The notes below the pieces were generated by a model that worked only from the letters and a program-made list of their open reading frames with translations, had not been told where the DNA came from and did not search any database. A stretch of DNA of 64,000 bases from Deroplatys truncata (taxonomy: Eukaryota > Arthropoda > Insecta > Mantodea > Mantidae). Where the stretch lies: positions 224,199,152-224,263,151 of the forward strand of contig CM060981.1 of NCBI GenBank assembly GCA_030765065.1, in the 5' to 3' direction. The position numbers were made by a program, and so were the translations under genes. Numbering within the stretch: the stretch's first letter is position 1; every line of letters starts with the position of its first letter. Of this stretch, positions 1 to 10,547 are shown in pieces.

Positions 1-643
1 TTTCAATACTTATTTTCTCAAATGGGAAATATTCTTGGATATGCAAAGAGTATTAATCTGTGGCAAAGGGAATGGTGCTGTACCTAGCAACCAGCTATTA
101 AGAGATATGTATGTGTTTAAAGGCTACTGTATTTCTAATTGCCCTTGTAAATATATATTCCCCTTACATCTACAAGAAAATTAGCAATAAGATAGAGTCT
201 GCAAATGTTTATCTCGATTAACACGAAGTAGATGGAGAATAATTCATTCATTATCTGTTTACCCTCCTCTTGTGTAGGACTTACACCCCCCAGCACTTAC
301 AAGCGGGTGCCTGGGGTCAGAGGCCCGTCGAGGAGCAGACACTCATGGATCGGACAGAGCATCCAGGATGGGTGATCAGCCCGATGCCTGGTATGGGATG
401 CAGGAAGTAGATGAAACGAAATGTTGGTGAAATGGATGAAAGGAAAGGTGATGATGGAGCAGTTGGTGGAATGAATGGCGGGGGAAACCGGAGAACCCGG
501 AGAAAACCCGCCCAGACGCCGCTTCGTCCACCACAAATCCCACATGCAGGTCCCTGGCGCCGCCTCAGATGGAGAATAAGCGTTTGTAAAAATAGTTTGT
601 ACAAGAGTAGAGAAAGTCATGTGAGTGTAACACATCAGATTTT
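1..643 (+). repeat. Family A element, right half, interrupted by a SINE
   Basis: The window opens inside a family A copy. It matches the right half of other copies, such as 57190-57520, and ends with the family's GTAGAGAAAGT and TGTAACACATCAGA motifs at about 620-640. A SINE (243-566) splits it, with the 13-bp duplication AGATGGAGAATAA on each side. It joins directly to a second right half at 644 with no spacer. Confidence 0.85.
243..566 (-). mobile_element. SINE S1, copy lacking its tRNA promoter boxes
   Basis: On the minus strand this matches the SINE at 56225-56614: the same GC-rich body and the same ATTC/ATGA-type tail (here TTCATTCATTAT at the left). It is flanked by AGATGGAGAATAA at 230-242 and again at 567-579, a clean 13-bp target-site duplication, so the insertion is complete. 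About 60 bp of the tRNA-like head are missing: the sequence runs from GGCGGCGCC straight to AGGGACCTGCATG, skipping both promoter boxes. Open reading frames seen here belong to the SINE and are not genes. Confidence 0.85.
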
Positions 644-1021
644 TCAATACTTATTTTCTCAAATGGGAATTCGTTATTCATTTTTTTGTCTTGGATATGC
701 AAAGAGTATTAATCTGTGGCAAGGAGAATGGTGCTGCACCTAGCAATCAGCTATTAAGATATATCTCGATGCTTAAAGGCTACTGTATTTCTATATTGCC
801 CTTGCAATTACAAAACAAGGGGAACATAGTACGCCTTAAGATATAATCAAATATTTCTAGAACTGGTCGCTATGTGTAAAATGTAATTCTCTTTGCATGT
901 CAAAAAGCCGTTTCTGGAAATGTTTATCTGGATTAATATGAAATAGATGAAGAATAAAGAGTTTGTAAAAATAGTTTGTACAAGAGTAGACAAAGTCATG
1001 TGAATGTAACACATCAGATTA
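644..1021 (+). repeat. Family A element, right half, foldback subtype
   Basis: Tandem to the preceding copy. It holds an internal inverted duplication: the arm at about 696-812 (GCAAAGAG...AGCAATCAGCTATTAAG) is followed at 815-899 by a diverged reverse complement (CAAGGGGAACATAGTACGCC ... CTCTTTGCATG). The same structure occurs at 26820-27190 and 45700-45950. Confidence 0.8.
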
Positions 1022-1221
1022 TTTAAAATCGGAACCTACAATTAGGGTCAAATTAAATTGACCGTAAAATGACCATCACAACCTCCTCCAAATAAAACAC
1101 GACTAATGGCATTTACTTTCCCCCATACATTCAAGCAACTTTTAGTAAAGCCATTTCTTTCTACAATGCTTAGTTTTGGAGATATTGTACAGTCTCAACT
1201 TAAATGATCCACACTAAATAT
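1022..1221 (+). repeat. Solo terminal repeat of the 6566-8655 transposon family
   Basis: About 190 bp match the right inverted repeat at 8470-8655. Shared text includes CTCCAAATAAAACACGAC, TTTACTTTCCCCCATA and TAGTTTTGGAGATATTGTAC. No partner end is nearby, so this is a solo or deleted element end. Confidence 0.7.
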
Positions 1222-1484
1222 GTCGTCCTCCGTGATATGGTTACCATGCTAGCCTCTAGTTCCCGAGGTCGCTGGAAACCCGGCGGAGGACGATGGATTT
1301 TTTCGGGCATAAAAATTCTTAGTATGGCTTCCTTCGGAAGGGAAGTAAAGCCGGTGGTCCCGTGTCGTAGATTTATGGCACGTAAAAGAACTTCAAGCCA
1401 AATTTCCAGTCTTTCACGCCCAATATAGGATGGGACGCTAAGGACCATAGCAGTTAAAGAGCGTCCATAAATGAAACTCAATTT
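1222..1484 (+). mobile_element. SINE S2 (tRNA-derived), nearly full length
   Basis: The head CCTCCGTGATATGGTTACC resembles a tRNA box A; other copies read TCCGTGGTGTAGTGGTTACC. The body includes GTCGTAGATTTATGGCACG and CAGTTAAAGAGCGTCCATAA and ends AATGAAACTCAATTT. Relative to 44244-44526 it has lost the box B segment GGGTTCAAACCCG (here GGAAACCCGGCGG). No target duplication is visible. Confidence 0.75.
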
Positions 1485-1489
1485 ATTTG

Positions 1490-1850
1490 TTAACCCTATA
1501 TATATTTTCTGTGAATAGCCTGCCTAGTTTATTTCGTTCTCATTCATTTTATAGAGTTTTATATAACTGGTAAACCATGATATTCTGTGAATAGCCTGCC
1601 TAGTTTATTTCGTTAACATTCATTTTATAGAGTTTTATATAACTGGTAAACCATGAGAGGTAGACAAAAGCTCACTCAAGTCGTAGAGCTCGATAAAACC
1701 TGCAGTTGGTGTCAAATAACTTTCTTCCCACTCCGTTTAAAATTAGCCTTTTCCGAAACTGTATTCATCGTTCTTCGTTGGAATGTTCCAATATTTTAAA
1801 TATTATACTTTTAAGTGCAGTTATTTGCTTCTCCTGAAATCTGCAAATAG
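1490..1850 (+). repeat. Old family A fragment with a 76-bp tandem duplication
   Basis: CTGTGAATAGCCTGCCTAGT ... TATAACTGGTAAACCATGA matches the middle of old family A copies (compare 17165-17230). This unit of about 76 bp is present twice in tandem (about 1507-1582 and 1583-1658) with a few differences. The remainder follows the family into diverged sequence. Confidence 0.6.
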
Positions 1851-2878
1851 TATGCAACATTAAGGCATCGCATACAAAACAGTTTACTGTAATTTCAGCC
1901 TTCTTTATGATCTTATACGTTTTCTACAAGTGTTCTGAAAGCATTTCTGGCACATTATAAGGATTTGCAAGAAGCAGATAGAAAAGCCAGCTTTTGTATG
2001 TGTAATCTATACATTGATATGGAACTAAATGATTGTAGGAAGAAAGTCCTGAGATTTTACACATCCGATTTGTTTTAGCTTCAGTTTGTTATTTGCATAT
2101 TTTTCATCGAGATCCTAAATGATTCCACATTCGCCGAATTTCTTAGCCAGTTATTTCTATTGCTCTTTTACTGGTTCACGTATATTATTTTGCTTATCTA
2201 AAAAAAACCTGCATCACATGGTTTGAAACAATCTTCCATGTATTCTACGCAAGTAAATGTATTCATGTTGCTTTTGCTGTAACGCCAGAAAACTCTCCTC
2301 TCGTGAACTTCCTATAAGAACATAAGGCGAGTGATGCACTTTCCTTTTCTTGGGTGATAACTTGATAAGGATGGAGACAGAAGACAAACGTCGTCTGGGA
2401 GTTAGAGAAGCATTTTTTTTTTTTTTACTTCAGCTGACAATGTTATTATTTCCAATACTTTGTGCGTTTAGTTACTCCCATGCTCGGAAGATAGGAGCAC
2501 TGAACATGCGCCGCATTGCCACCTGGCGGCAACTGATCCAAACAAACGTCGAGGACATCAGTCTCCTAAAATTCTTTGACCACACTCATTTTCATTCATA
2601 ATAATCATGTTTGTCCTTCTGAATGTCCTCCGTGACATTTCACATATTAACCTTTTCAAAGCTACGAAGCTGGGTTTTACCATAAGACTGGCAGAATAAA
2701 AAATGGCTGTATTTAAATTTAAAATCGCAGTGACAAAACAATGCTGTGGCGTGCGGTGCATCAGAATGAACTTCCCCTACTTTGTATAGCTTACAAAATC
2801 CAAAATAGATGAAAAATGCTTGTAATAAATATCTACATATTTTCAATAACACATATAAAAATGAAAACACTTTGAATT
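1851..2878. other. No recognisable feature
   Basis: AT-rich sequence. Short open frames here (for example near 2350-2600) show no family resemblance, and I see no repeat structure. Confidence 0.5.
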
Positions 2879-3020
2879 AAAAAAAACCAATCTAATGTGG
2901 TACATTCACATGACTTTCTTTACTTACTATTATATAAACCATTCTTACAACTGCCTATTATTCCATCTACTTCTTACTAATCGAGATAAACTTTCATTAC
3001 ACTTTTCGTTGTAGTCGTAA
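2879..3020 (-). repeat. Old family A terminal fragment
   Basis: CTAATGTGGTACATTCACATGACTTTC and the following TAATCGAGATAAACTTTCATTACAC correspond to the T-rich end of the older family A subtype, on the minus strand (compare 31420 onward). Confidence 0.6.
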
Positions 3021-3280
3021 AGTAGGCTAAGGCGATAGTTAGAACTTCATAAAGCGTGTCGCAATGTGATGGCTGCATATTACTTGCATGACCTGGAGGG
3101 GGGAGCGGAAGCCAATATACACTTGCCACTAATAAAAAGTGTATTTGACAGTGGCGTAGCTTGATACTGTGTTCTGCGTATACTATATTTGAAAAATTGA
3201 ATTTAGAATTTTTTAAATGATGCACAATTTCCCATACGTTAGTGTTTCATAAAATAGTGTCAATTCTCTATTACGATTCG

Positions 3281-3331
<51 letters not shown>
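3281..3331. repeat. (ATT)n microsatellite
   Basis: Seventeen uninterrupted ATT units, grading into TTG/TTGT repeats. Confidence 0.95.
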
Positions 3332-3519
3332 GTTTGTTGTTGTTTTAGTAGGCATTAGCATGACTACTAATTGCCGAAATTGACTGAACATACATTTTAA
3401 ACTATACTAGATTATAAAACTATAGCTTTAAAATTGTAACTTTACAAAATGCTGACAAACCATTATATGATTGTAAATCAAGAAAACAATGTAGATACTC
3501 AGTTCGATTTTCTTGTATA

Positions 3520-5384
3520 CTGGATGAATCACCTAAAACTTGCACCGCAAATATTTCGGAAATGGAAAGTGCTATTGATGTGCAGTTTTTACAGCACTGA
3601 TTGGTAGTCAGGGGCTCGTACATTTAGCCTATAAACAGATTTTAATAATACTGAGAAAGTGTATTTTTTGAACAAACATACAAATTTTTTAAATGGAACA
3701 ATGCCTAGTTACATCAACAGAAGAAAGGTAGGTTAAATTAGAATGTCAGTGGCGTTTGTTGCAAGATTCTAGTGCAAGTGGTTTACGAGAAATCTTATTT
3801 TGAAACTTTTACGCACCGACACTTGTACAACCTGTGGTAGCACAAACTAAAGAAAAACAAAAGGGAATTACAATACTTCTGTTGATTCTTTCAAGTAAAG
3901 AGAGCATAGCCCTTCAAAGGCTGTGTTCAAAATGACCACCGGCAGCTTCAATACACGCTTCCAGTCTGCTATGGAAAGACTGTTGCACACGTTCTGGCAT
4001 TTCAGCGGAAGTTTCAGAGCAGGCAGCAGTAATACGTCGTTTCATATCGTCTGGTGTAGTTGGTACATCCCTGTAGATAGTAACTTTCAGCCTTTCCCAC
4101 AGAAAAAAGTCTACAGGGGTAAGATCCGGTGAAAGGGCCGGCCAAGGTACAGGTCCTCTTTGCCCAATCCAAGATTTGGAAACAATCCGTTAAGACAAGC
4201 TGTAGTACTTCGTGCACTATGGGCTGGACAGCCATCATGTTGGTACCACAGGTTCCTCCTAGTCTGCAAAGGAACGTCTTCTAGCATCTGTGGCAGTTGG
4301 TATGTCAGGAGGCTGCGATACTTGTACGAGTTCATTGTTCCTTCTATGAACAAAGGGCCTATGAGCTGATGGTTCAATATCCCACACCACACGTTTAAAC
4401 TCCCATGGACGCTGACGTTCCACTTGACGAAGCCAACGGGAATTGTCAACAGACCAATAGTGCATGTTTTTGTGGTTTACCTGGCCATGATTAGTAAATG
4501 TTGTCTCATCACTAAACAAGATACATAAGAATCTGGAGTATCATGTCTTAAACCCTTGTACAAAAGTTAACACGATTCTCAAAATCGTTTCCATGCAGCT
4601 CTTGATGGAGAGAGATGTGATAGGGATGGAATCTATGTCGATGGAGAATGCGCAGTACACTTGCCTGACTTATGCCAGTTCCACGTGCGATTGTGCGGGA
4701 GCTAATTTGCAGATCTACTGCAACGGCAGCCAAAACATTAATTTCTACCTCTTCTCCAGTCACTTGTTTGTTTCTGTTACGTTTTCTACGTGTTACAGTA
4801 CCACTTTCACGTAATTGGTTGAAGAGGCTGATAAATAATTGCCCAGATGGTTGACGTCTATTGGGATACGTTTCCGCATACACCGTACAGGAACGAACTA
4901 CATTCTTCCTACACTCTCCATACTCCATGAGCATGTCAGGTTTTTCTGCATTAGAAAACCCCATCTTGCACTCACGACTTACTGCTTGAACTGTCACAAA
5001 CTAACTGACCAGAAAGTCGCAATGCAATCAATGAACAGAAAACACAATTAACAAAAACATAACATCGTACCTAGTAACTAAGCAGGTTGAATGGGATAAA
5101 CAATTAGCGGGGTGGAAACTTTTCAAAATACGATTTCTCGTAAACCAATTGCACTAGAATCTTGCAACAAAGACCACTGACATTCTAATTTACCCTACCT
5201 TTATTCTGTTGATGTAACTAGGCATTGTTCCATTTAAAAAAATTGTATGCTTGCTCAAAAAATACACTTTCTCAGTATTATTAAAATGTGTTTATAGGCT
5301 AAATGTACGAGCCCCTGACTACCAATCAATAGCACTTTCCATTTCCGAAATATTTGCGGTGCAAGTTTTAGACGATTCACCCTG
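3520..5384 (-). mobile_element. Tc1-like DNA transposon with long terminal inverted repeats
   Basis: The left repeat (3520-3808) and right repeat (5113-5384) are near-identical inverted copies of about 270 bp. Both include AAAACTTGCACCGCAAATAT and TGAGAAAGTGTATTTTTTGA. The outer ends are CTGGATGAATC on the left and, read inward, CAGGGTGAATC on the right, each flanked by TA, the Tc1/mariner target. The left arm has about 22 extra bases near 3580. The single gene lies on the minus strand. High similarity of the two arms suggests moderate age, but the transposase is already broken. Confidence 0.88.
3914..4997 (-). pseudogene. Tc1/mariner-type transposase (helix-turn-helix plus DDE), frameshifted
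   Basis: DNA cut-and-paste transposase remnant. Reading from the ATG at 4997, the first 149 codons give a helix-turn-helix N-terminal region with the stretch QISSRTIARGTGISQASVLR. The reading then shifts frame near 4540, near 4440 and again near 4130. Catalytic landmarks survive in separate frames: FSDETTF (first Asp, about 4510), WYQHDGCPAH (second Asp, about 4225) and LTPVDFFLWERLK (third acidic site, about 4095). The C-terminus ends HFEHSL before a stop at 3914-3916. The total span is about 360 codons, the normal length for this arthropod family. At least three frameshifts make it inactive. Confidence 0.85.
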
Positions 5385-5386
5385 TA

Positions 5387-6565
5387 GAAGCTCCAGTCGG
5401 CGATGTTTATTGCAAGCTTTTCTTTCAATGTTTTTTTATATATGATATTCCTTCAACACTCCATTCCTTTTCGTCGCCAAAAAGCAAACATACGAATCAA
5501 CACACTTTGTTATGAATGTAACTGCCAGTTAAGCAATTAAATTTACTGTACCAGGATGTTTGAAATGTCCGTTTTTGATTCTTTTCCTGGAAGACAATGC
5601 CGAGCTTAGGAATTGCCCTTTTGCCTTTAAGTTCACACTTTTTCTCAAAGATAGAGTCGAAAACTATGTTTAATAAGTAATCTATTAAATCGATGGAATT
5701 GTCTGTATTTCTAAACTCATAACTAAAATACGCACAATGGAAACAATACACAGGTTTAGTAAAATTAACACTTTACTGCACTGCACGGTTGCACGCACAT
5801 AATGCTGGTTCACCAATAACTGAGGAACGAAATGTTTATTTTACACTGCCGTGTCCTACTCTTGTCTCCAATGCCTATTGTCCTGTTTCCGGCTTTGGAG
5901 AGAGCAGGTACAGAGACTAAAAACCTCATTAAACGTGTTAAGTCTGTGCTACTGCCTTTGTGCCCTTAATACACAACAAAATATAGGCACGTCTTCCTAC
6001 AACGAGAGGTGGAATTTAGTGAGAAAAGCTATATAACTCCACTCTTGATGAGATTTGCACTCGCTCAGCCATCCTAGTCTCTACTCGACTTTGCTGCCAC
6101 ATCACGAGATTTCGAAGCTGCCTAAGTACTCAGCACTACAATCTGACACTTAGCAGTAGGGGTTGGGGTAAGCTGCGGTGAAGGTGATTGTATTAATTAG
6201 TTTTTCATCACTTGTCTGAGGCTGTGTTTATTTATATGTTTAAAAATTTTCTTAGCTTCTTGGCAATTTATTTAGGTAGACTCAGTCTTAAAGCCTACCC
6301 TTGCGCTACGCCACTGGTATTTGAACATACAAACTAACAACAAGGAATATATCGGAAATGGTTAACGTCACAAAAAAACTTTGTTTTACACTACCCAGAA
6401 TTTCATGTTTTTCCGTCTCCACAACCAGTACGGGGAATTGAACTTTTCCGTACTTCAACACCAACCTTTTAGCATTCCCTTCCACTGCTTAATCAACAAC
6501 TTAACTGAAACATATGACTACGTTTTTATCCAACATAATATGCAGTACAATATTTAACCAATATA
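5387..6565. other. No recognisable feature
   Basis: Mixed AT-rich sequence between two transposons. Short open frames only. I see no repeat match elsewhere in the window. Confidence 0.5.
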
Positions 6566-6745
6566 CAGGGTGCACCATTTAAGACCAGACTGTACAATAT
6601 CTCCAAAACTAGAAAGAAATGTCTTTAATAAAAGTTGCTTGATATTATGGAGGAAAGTAAATGCCATTAGTCGTGCTTTATTCGGAGGATGTTGTGATGG
6701 TCATTTTAGGATCAATTTAATTTCTTTAAGTGGGAACCTACTTTT

Positions 6746-7153
6746 TACTTTCTCTACTACGTACAGTAAGTAGGGGAAGTATTGTATTCCACCCAAAAAT
6801 TCCATACCGAAATTTCACCGGAAATACATGTTTTGAGACCCCCTGAATTGCTATTGAAGATATTGCCTGTTATTCCCTTAAATTTTCCAATACTTATACT
6901 TTTTCTCAAATTCGTTATTCATTTTTTTTATGTCCTGTACATGCAAAGAGAATGGAATACTCCACATAGAAACCAGCTCTTAAAATATTTGACTATAGTT
7001 TAAAGCCTACCAATTCCCCTTGCATCTACAAGAAAATTAGCAATAAGATTGACATCTCGATATCTCGATTAACATGAAGCATATGGAGAATAAGCGTTTG
7101 TAAAAATAGTTTGTACAAGAGTAGAGAAAGTCATGTGAGTGTAACACATCAGA
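6746..7153 (+). repeat. Family A element, internally deleted
   Basis: The left end TTTCTCTACTACGTACAGTA and about 90 bp of the left part jump near 6850 directly to the right part (TGCCTGTTATTCCCTTAAAT). It ends AGAGAAAGTCATGTGAGTGT plus AACACATCAGA. The microsatellite and core are missing. Confidence 0.85.
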
Positions 7154-7250
7154 ATTTTTTTATTGAGTAAACAGTTTTCAAGATATTGTTCGTTATTCCC
7201 TTAAACTTTCCAATATTTATACTTTTTCTCAAATGGGAATTTGTTATTCA
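7154..7250 (+). repeat. Family A internal fragment in a tandem join
   Basis: A short piece of the right half (AGATATTGTTCGTTATTCCC ... TTTGTTATTCATT) sits between two longer copies, as if one unit of a tandem series had been cut off. Confidence 0.75.
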
Positions 7251-7945
7251 TTTTTAGTTTCTCTACTACGTATAGTAAGTAGGGGAAGTATTGTATTCCA
7301 GCCAAAAATTCGATACCGAGAGTTCACCTGAAATATAGGTGTTGAGACCCCTTGAATCCAAAAAAAAAGCATTTTTGGAAACATGTCCGTGTGAGTGTCT
7401 GTGTCTGTCTTTGTACAGCATAACTCAGAAACGAACAGTCGGATAAACGCCAAACTTGATATTTAGCTTCAGTATCTTCCAGAGATGCGACACGAAGGTT
7501 TTCAAGAAAATCCCCCACCCCAAAATACCCTTTACATGGAACATTTTTCGAAAATTTTAATTTTCTCAAAAATGGCTCTAACGATTTTGATTAAATATCA
7601 TATGATTAAGATACTTTCATGACAAATAAAATGTATATCTCGAATTTTCTGGGAATGTCTCCAAAAGTATTCCTCATTGTGATCGACTTTTGCATAAATG
7701 ATAAACTATAAGAGATAGACAAAATTTTACTACACAAAAAATGTAGACTGCGTTAAAATGCACAATTTATGTCATATACATTTCTTTTGTTGAGTGCACC
7801 ATTTTCGAGATATTGCTTGTTATTCCCTTAAATTTTCCAATACTTATACTTTTTCTCAAATGGGAATTCGTTATTCATTGTTTTGTCCTGTATATGCAAA
7901 GAGTATTAATCTATGGCAAAGACAATGGTGCTGCACCTAGCAACC

Positions 7946-7985
<40 letters not shown>

Positions 7986-8182
7986 CCTTAAAGGCTACTG
8001 TATTTTTCTATATTGCCCTTGTAAATAAATATTCCCCTTACATCTACAAGAAACTTAGCAATAAGATAGAGTCTGCAAACGTTTATCGCAATTAACATGA
8101 AGTAGATGGAGAATAAGCGTTTGTAAAAATAGTTTGTACAAGAGTAGAGAAAGTCATGTGAGTGTAACATATCAGATTTCTT
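7251..8182 (+). repeat. Family A element, full length
   Basis: Runs from TTTCTCTACTACGTATAGTA to GTGTAACATATCAGATTTC. It contains the conserved middle (GGTTTTCAAGAAAATCCCCC) and GTAGAGAAAGT at about 8143. A (TA)n run of about 38 bp at 7948-7985 has expanded at the place where other copies read GAGATATGTATATG. Confidence 0.9.
7948..7985. repeat. (AT)n microsatellite inside a family A copy
   Basis: About 19 AT units replacing the short ATATGTATAT of sister copies. Confidence 0.95.
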
Positions 8183-8799
8183 TTTAAGTGGGAGCCTACT
8201 TTTTTTATGTAGTTTTCTCACTCCTCATAAAAAACTAAACATCATTTGCATAAAGCACTTAGCAATTGTTCTTACAACAACGTAAATAGCAACGAAAATT
8301 ATGAATGGCTGTGTACGAAGAGTACATGAATGGTTGGACCATCCATGGATGGTCATTTGAGCGTCAAGTTACGTTTCGTGATTGGGAACCAACATATTTT
8401 GTTTCCTTATTCCTCATCACAAAATAAACAGCTTTTTATAAACCATTTTCTAATGAGAAAACAACATACAAAATGTAGGTTCCCATTTAAAAACTTAAAC
8501 TGACACTAAAATGGCCACCATGTCCTCCAAACAAAACATGACCAATGACATTTACTTTCCCCCATAATATCAAGCAACTTTTATTAAAGATATTTCCTTC
8601 TGCAACGCTTAGTTTTGGAGACATTGTACAGTCTCAACTAAAACGGTACACCCTGTATAAAGTATTTCAACATAATATATACAATAAAATATTGTATGCA
8701 ATTGCAGGGAAGTGGTTTTTTTTTCAAGACTAGTTTCGATTCGTCCTGAAAAAAAACTCATTTCCTATACAGCTACATAAATAACTATTACATACATTG

Positions 8800-8983
8800 A
8801 GATCTATATGATTTGTGTAGTAAGATTTTATCTGTCCTTACGGTTTACCAGTTATAGTCATTCGGAATGGAGAGGACTTCACAAGCTAATGCCAGAAAAT
8901 TAAAGATATACATTTGCCATGCAGGCATCTACATACGTGATGTTTTAAACAAGATTGTTAGAGCCGTTTTTGAGAAAATAAAA
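8800..8983 (-). repeat. Old family A fragment
   Basis: GTGTAGTAAGATTTTATCTG, TTTACCAGTTATAGTCATTC and TTGTTAGAGCCGTTTTTGAG follow the minus-strand order of family A. It is cut at 8984 where a younger copy begins, so the younger copy inserted into or beside an older one. Confidence 0.7.
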
Positions 8984-9888
8984 AAAAATCTGATGTGTTA
9001 CACTCACATGACTTTCTCTACTCTTGTACAAACTATTTTTACAAACGCTTATTCTCCATCTACTTCATGTTAATCAAGATAAACCTTTGCAGACTCTATC
9101 TTATTGCTAAGTTTCTTGTAGATGCAAGGGGAATATATATTTACAAGGACAATATAGAAATACAGTAGCCTTTAAGCATATACATATCTCTTAATAGCTG
9201 GTTGCTAGGTGCAGCACCATTCACTTTCCCACAGATTAATACTCTTTGCATATCCAAGACAAAAAAAAAAAATAATAACGAATTTCCATTTGACAAAAAA
9301 AAGTATTGAAACATTTAAGGGAATAACAAGCAATATCTCTAAAATGGTTCACTCAACAACAAAAAATGTATATGACATAAATTGTGTATTTTAACGCGAT
9401 CTACATTTTTTGTGTAGTAAAATTTTGTCTATCTCTTATGGTTTACCAGTTATGCAAAAGTCGTTCACAATGAAGAATACTTTTGGAGACATTCCCAGGA
9501 AATTCGAGATATACATTTTATTTGTCATGAAAATATCTTAAACATATGATATTTTAATCAAAATCGTTAGAGCCATTTTTGAGAAAATTAAAATTTTCGA
9601 AAAATCTTCCATGTAAAGGGTAATCTGGGGTGGGGGGATTTTCCTGAAAACCTTCGTGTCGCATCTCTGGAAGATACTGAACCTAAATACCAAGTTTGGT
9701 GTTTATCCGACTGTTCGTTTCTGAGTTATGCTGTTCACAGACACACAGACACACGGACATGTTTCCAAAAATGTTTTTTTGGATTCAGGGGATCTCAAAA
9801 CATGTATTTCCGGTGCATTCTCGGTTTCGAATTTTTGGGTTGAATACAATACTTCCCCTACTTACTATACGCAGTAGAGAAAGTAAAA
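8984..9888 (-). repeat. Family A element, full length
   Basis: Begins AATCTGATGTGTTACACTCA, includes ACTTTCTCTAC at 9010-9020, the short CA microsatellite at about 9738-9756, and ends at the hairpin TACTATACGCAGTAGAGAAAGT. Confidence 0.9.
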
Positions 9889-10354
9889 ATGAATAACGAA
9901 TTCCCATTTGAGAAAAAGTTTAAGTATTGGAAAATTTAAGGGAATAACAAGCAATATCTCGAAAATGGTTCACTCAAAAAAAAAAATGTATATGACATAA
10001 ATTGTGTATTTTAACGCGATATACATTTTTGTGTAGTAAAATTTTGCCTATCTCTTATGGTTTACCAGTAATCCAAAAGTCGTTCAAAATGAATACGTTT
10101 GAGACATTCCCAGAAAATTCGAGATATACATTTTATTTGCCATAAAAATGTCTTAAACATATGATAATTTAATCACAATCGTTAGAGCCGTTCTTGAGAA
10201 AATTAAAATTTTCGAAAAATGTTCCATGCAAAGGGTAATCTGGGGCGGTGAGAGTTTCTTGAAAACGTTTGTGTCGCATCTCTGGAAGATACTGAACCTA
10301 AATACCAAGTTTGGTGTTTATCCTACTGTTCTTTTCTGAGTTATGCTGTTCTCA

Positions 10355-10416
<62 letters not shown>

Positions 10417-10547
10417 CATGTTTCCAAAAATACTTTTTTGGATTCAGGAGGCCTCAAAACATGTGTTTCCAGTGAAATCTCGGTATCGAATTTTTGAGTG
10501 GAATGCAATACTTCCCCATCTTACTATACGTAGTAGAGAAAGTAAAA
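9889..10547 (-). repeat. Family A element, missing its T-rich end
   Basis: Joined directly to the preceding copy. It starts at AATGAATAACGAATTCCCAT, the middle of the family, and runs through the CACG/CA microsatellite to TATACGTAGTAGAGAAAGTA. Confidence 0.88.
10353..10413. repeat. (CACG)n(CA)n microsatellite in a family A copy
   Basis: About eight CACG units followed by about fourteen CA units, at the family's fixed microsatellite position. Confidence 0.95.

Larger units (their letters stand above)
6566..8655. mobile_element. Non-autonomous DNA transposon with ~180-bp inverted repeats
   Basis: The left end, CAGGGTGCACCATTTAAGAC onward (6566-6745), is the inverted counterpart of 8470-8655, which ends CAACTAAAACGGTACACCCTG. 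Both ends are flanked by TA. Shared internal text includes CTTTCCCCCATA(AT)ATCAAGCAA and GTTTTGGAGA(C/T)ATTGTACAG. The interior is mostly later family A insertions (6746-8180). About 240 bp of original interior remain at 8225-8465, without a recognisable transposase. TA target and long repeats suggest a Tc1/mariner-type relative mobilised in trans. Confidence 0.82.

Noticed and set aside
2350-2601. 83-codon plus-strand open frame with a hydrophobic stretch
   Set aside because: Phe run comes from a poly-T tract; no similarity or gene structure recognised.
3281-3331. CRISPR-like or satellite array
   Set aside because: Simple (ATT)n microsatellite; the window shows no arrays with spacers, and the DNA is eukaryotic.
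9696-9896. A short open frame recurring in many family A copies (pattern MVFIRLFVSELCC, then His-Thr repeats, then RSRES), also at 20513, 56616, 58970 and 63422
   Set aside because: It recurs because the repeat recurs. Frame and length vary with the microsatellite, start and stop are not conserved in older copies, and substitutions do not look coding.
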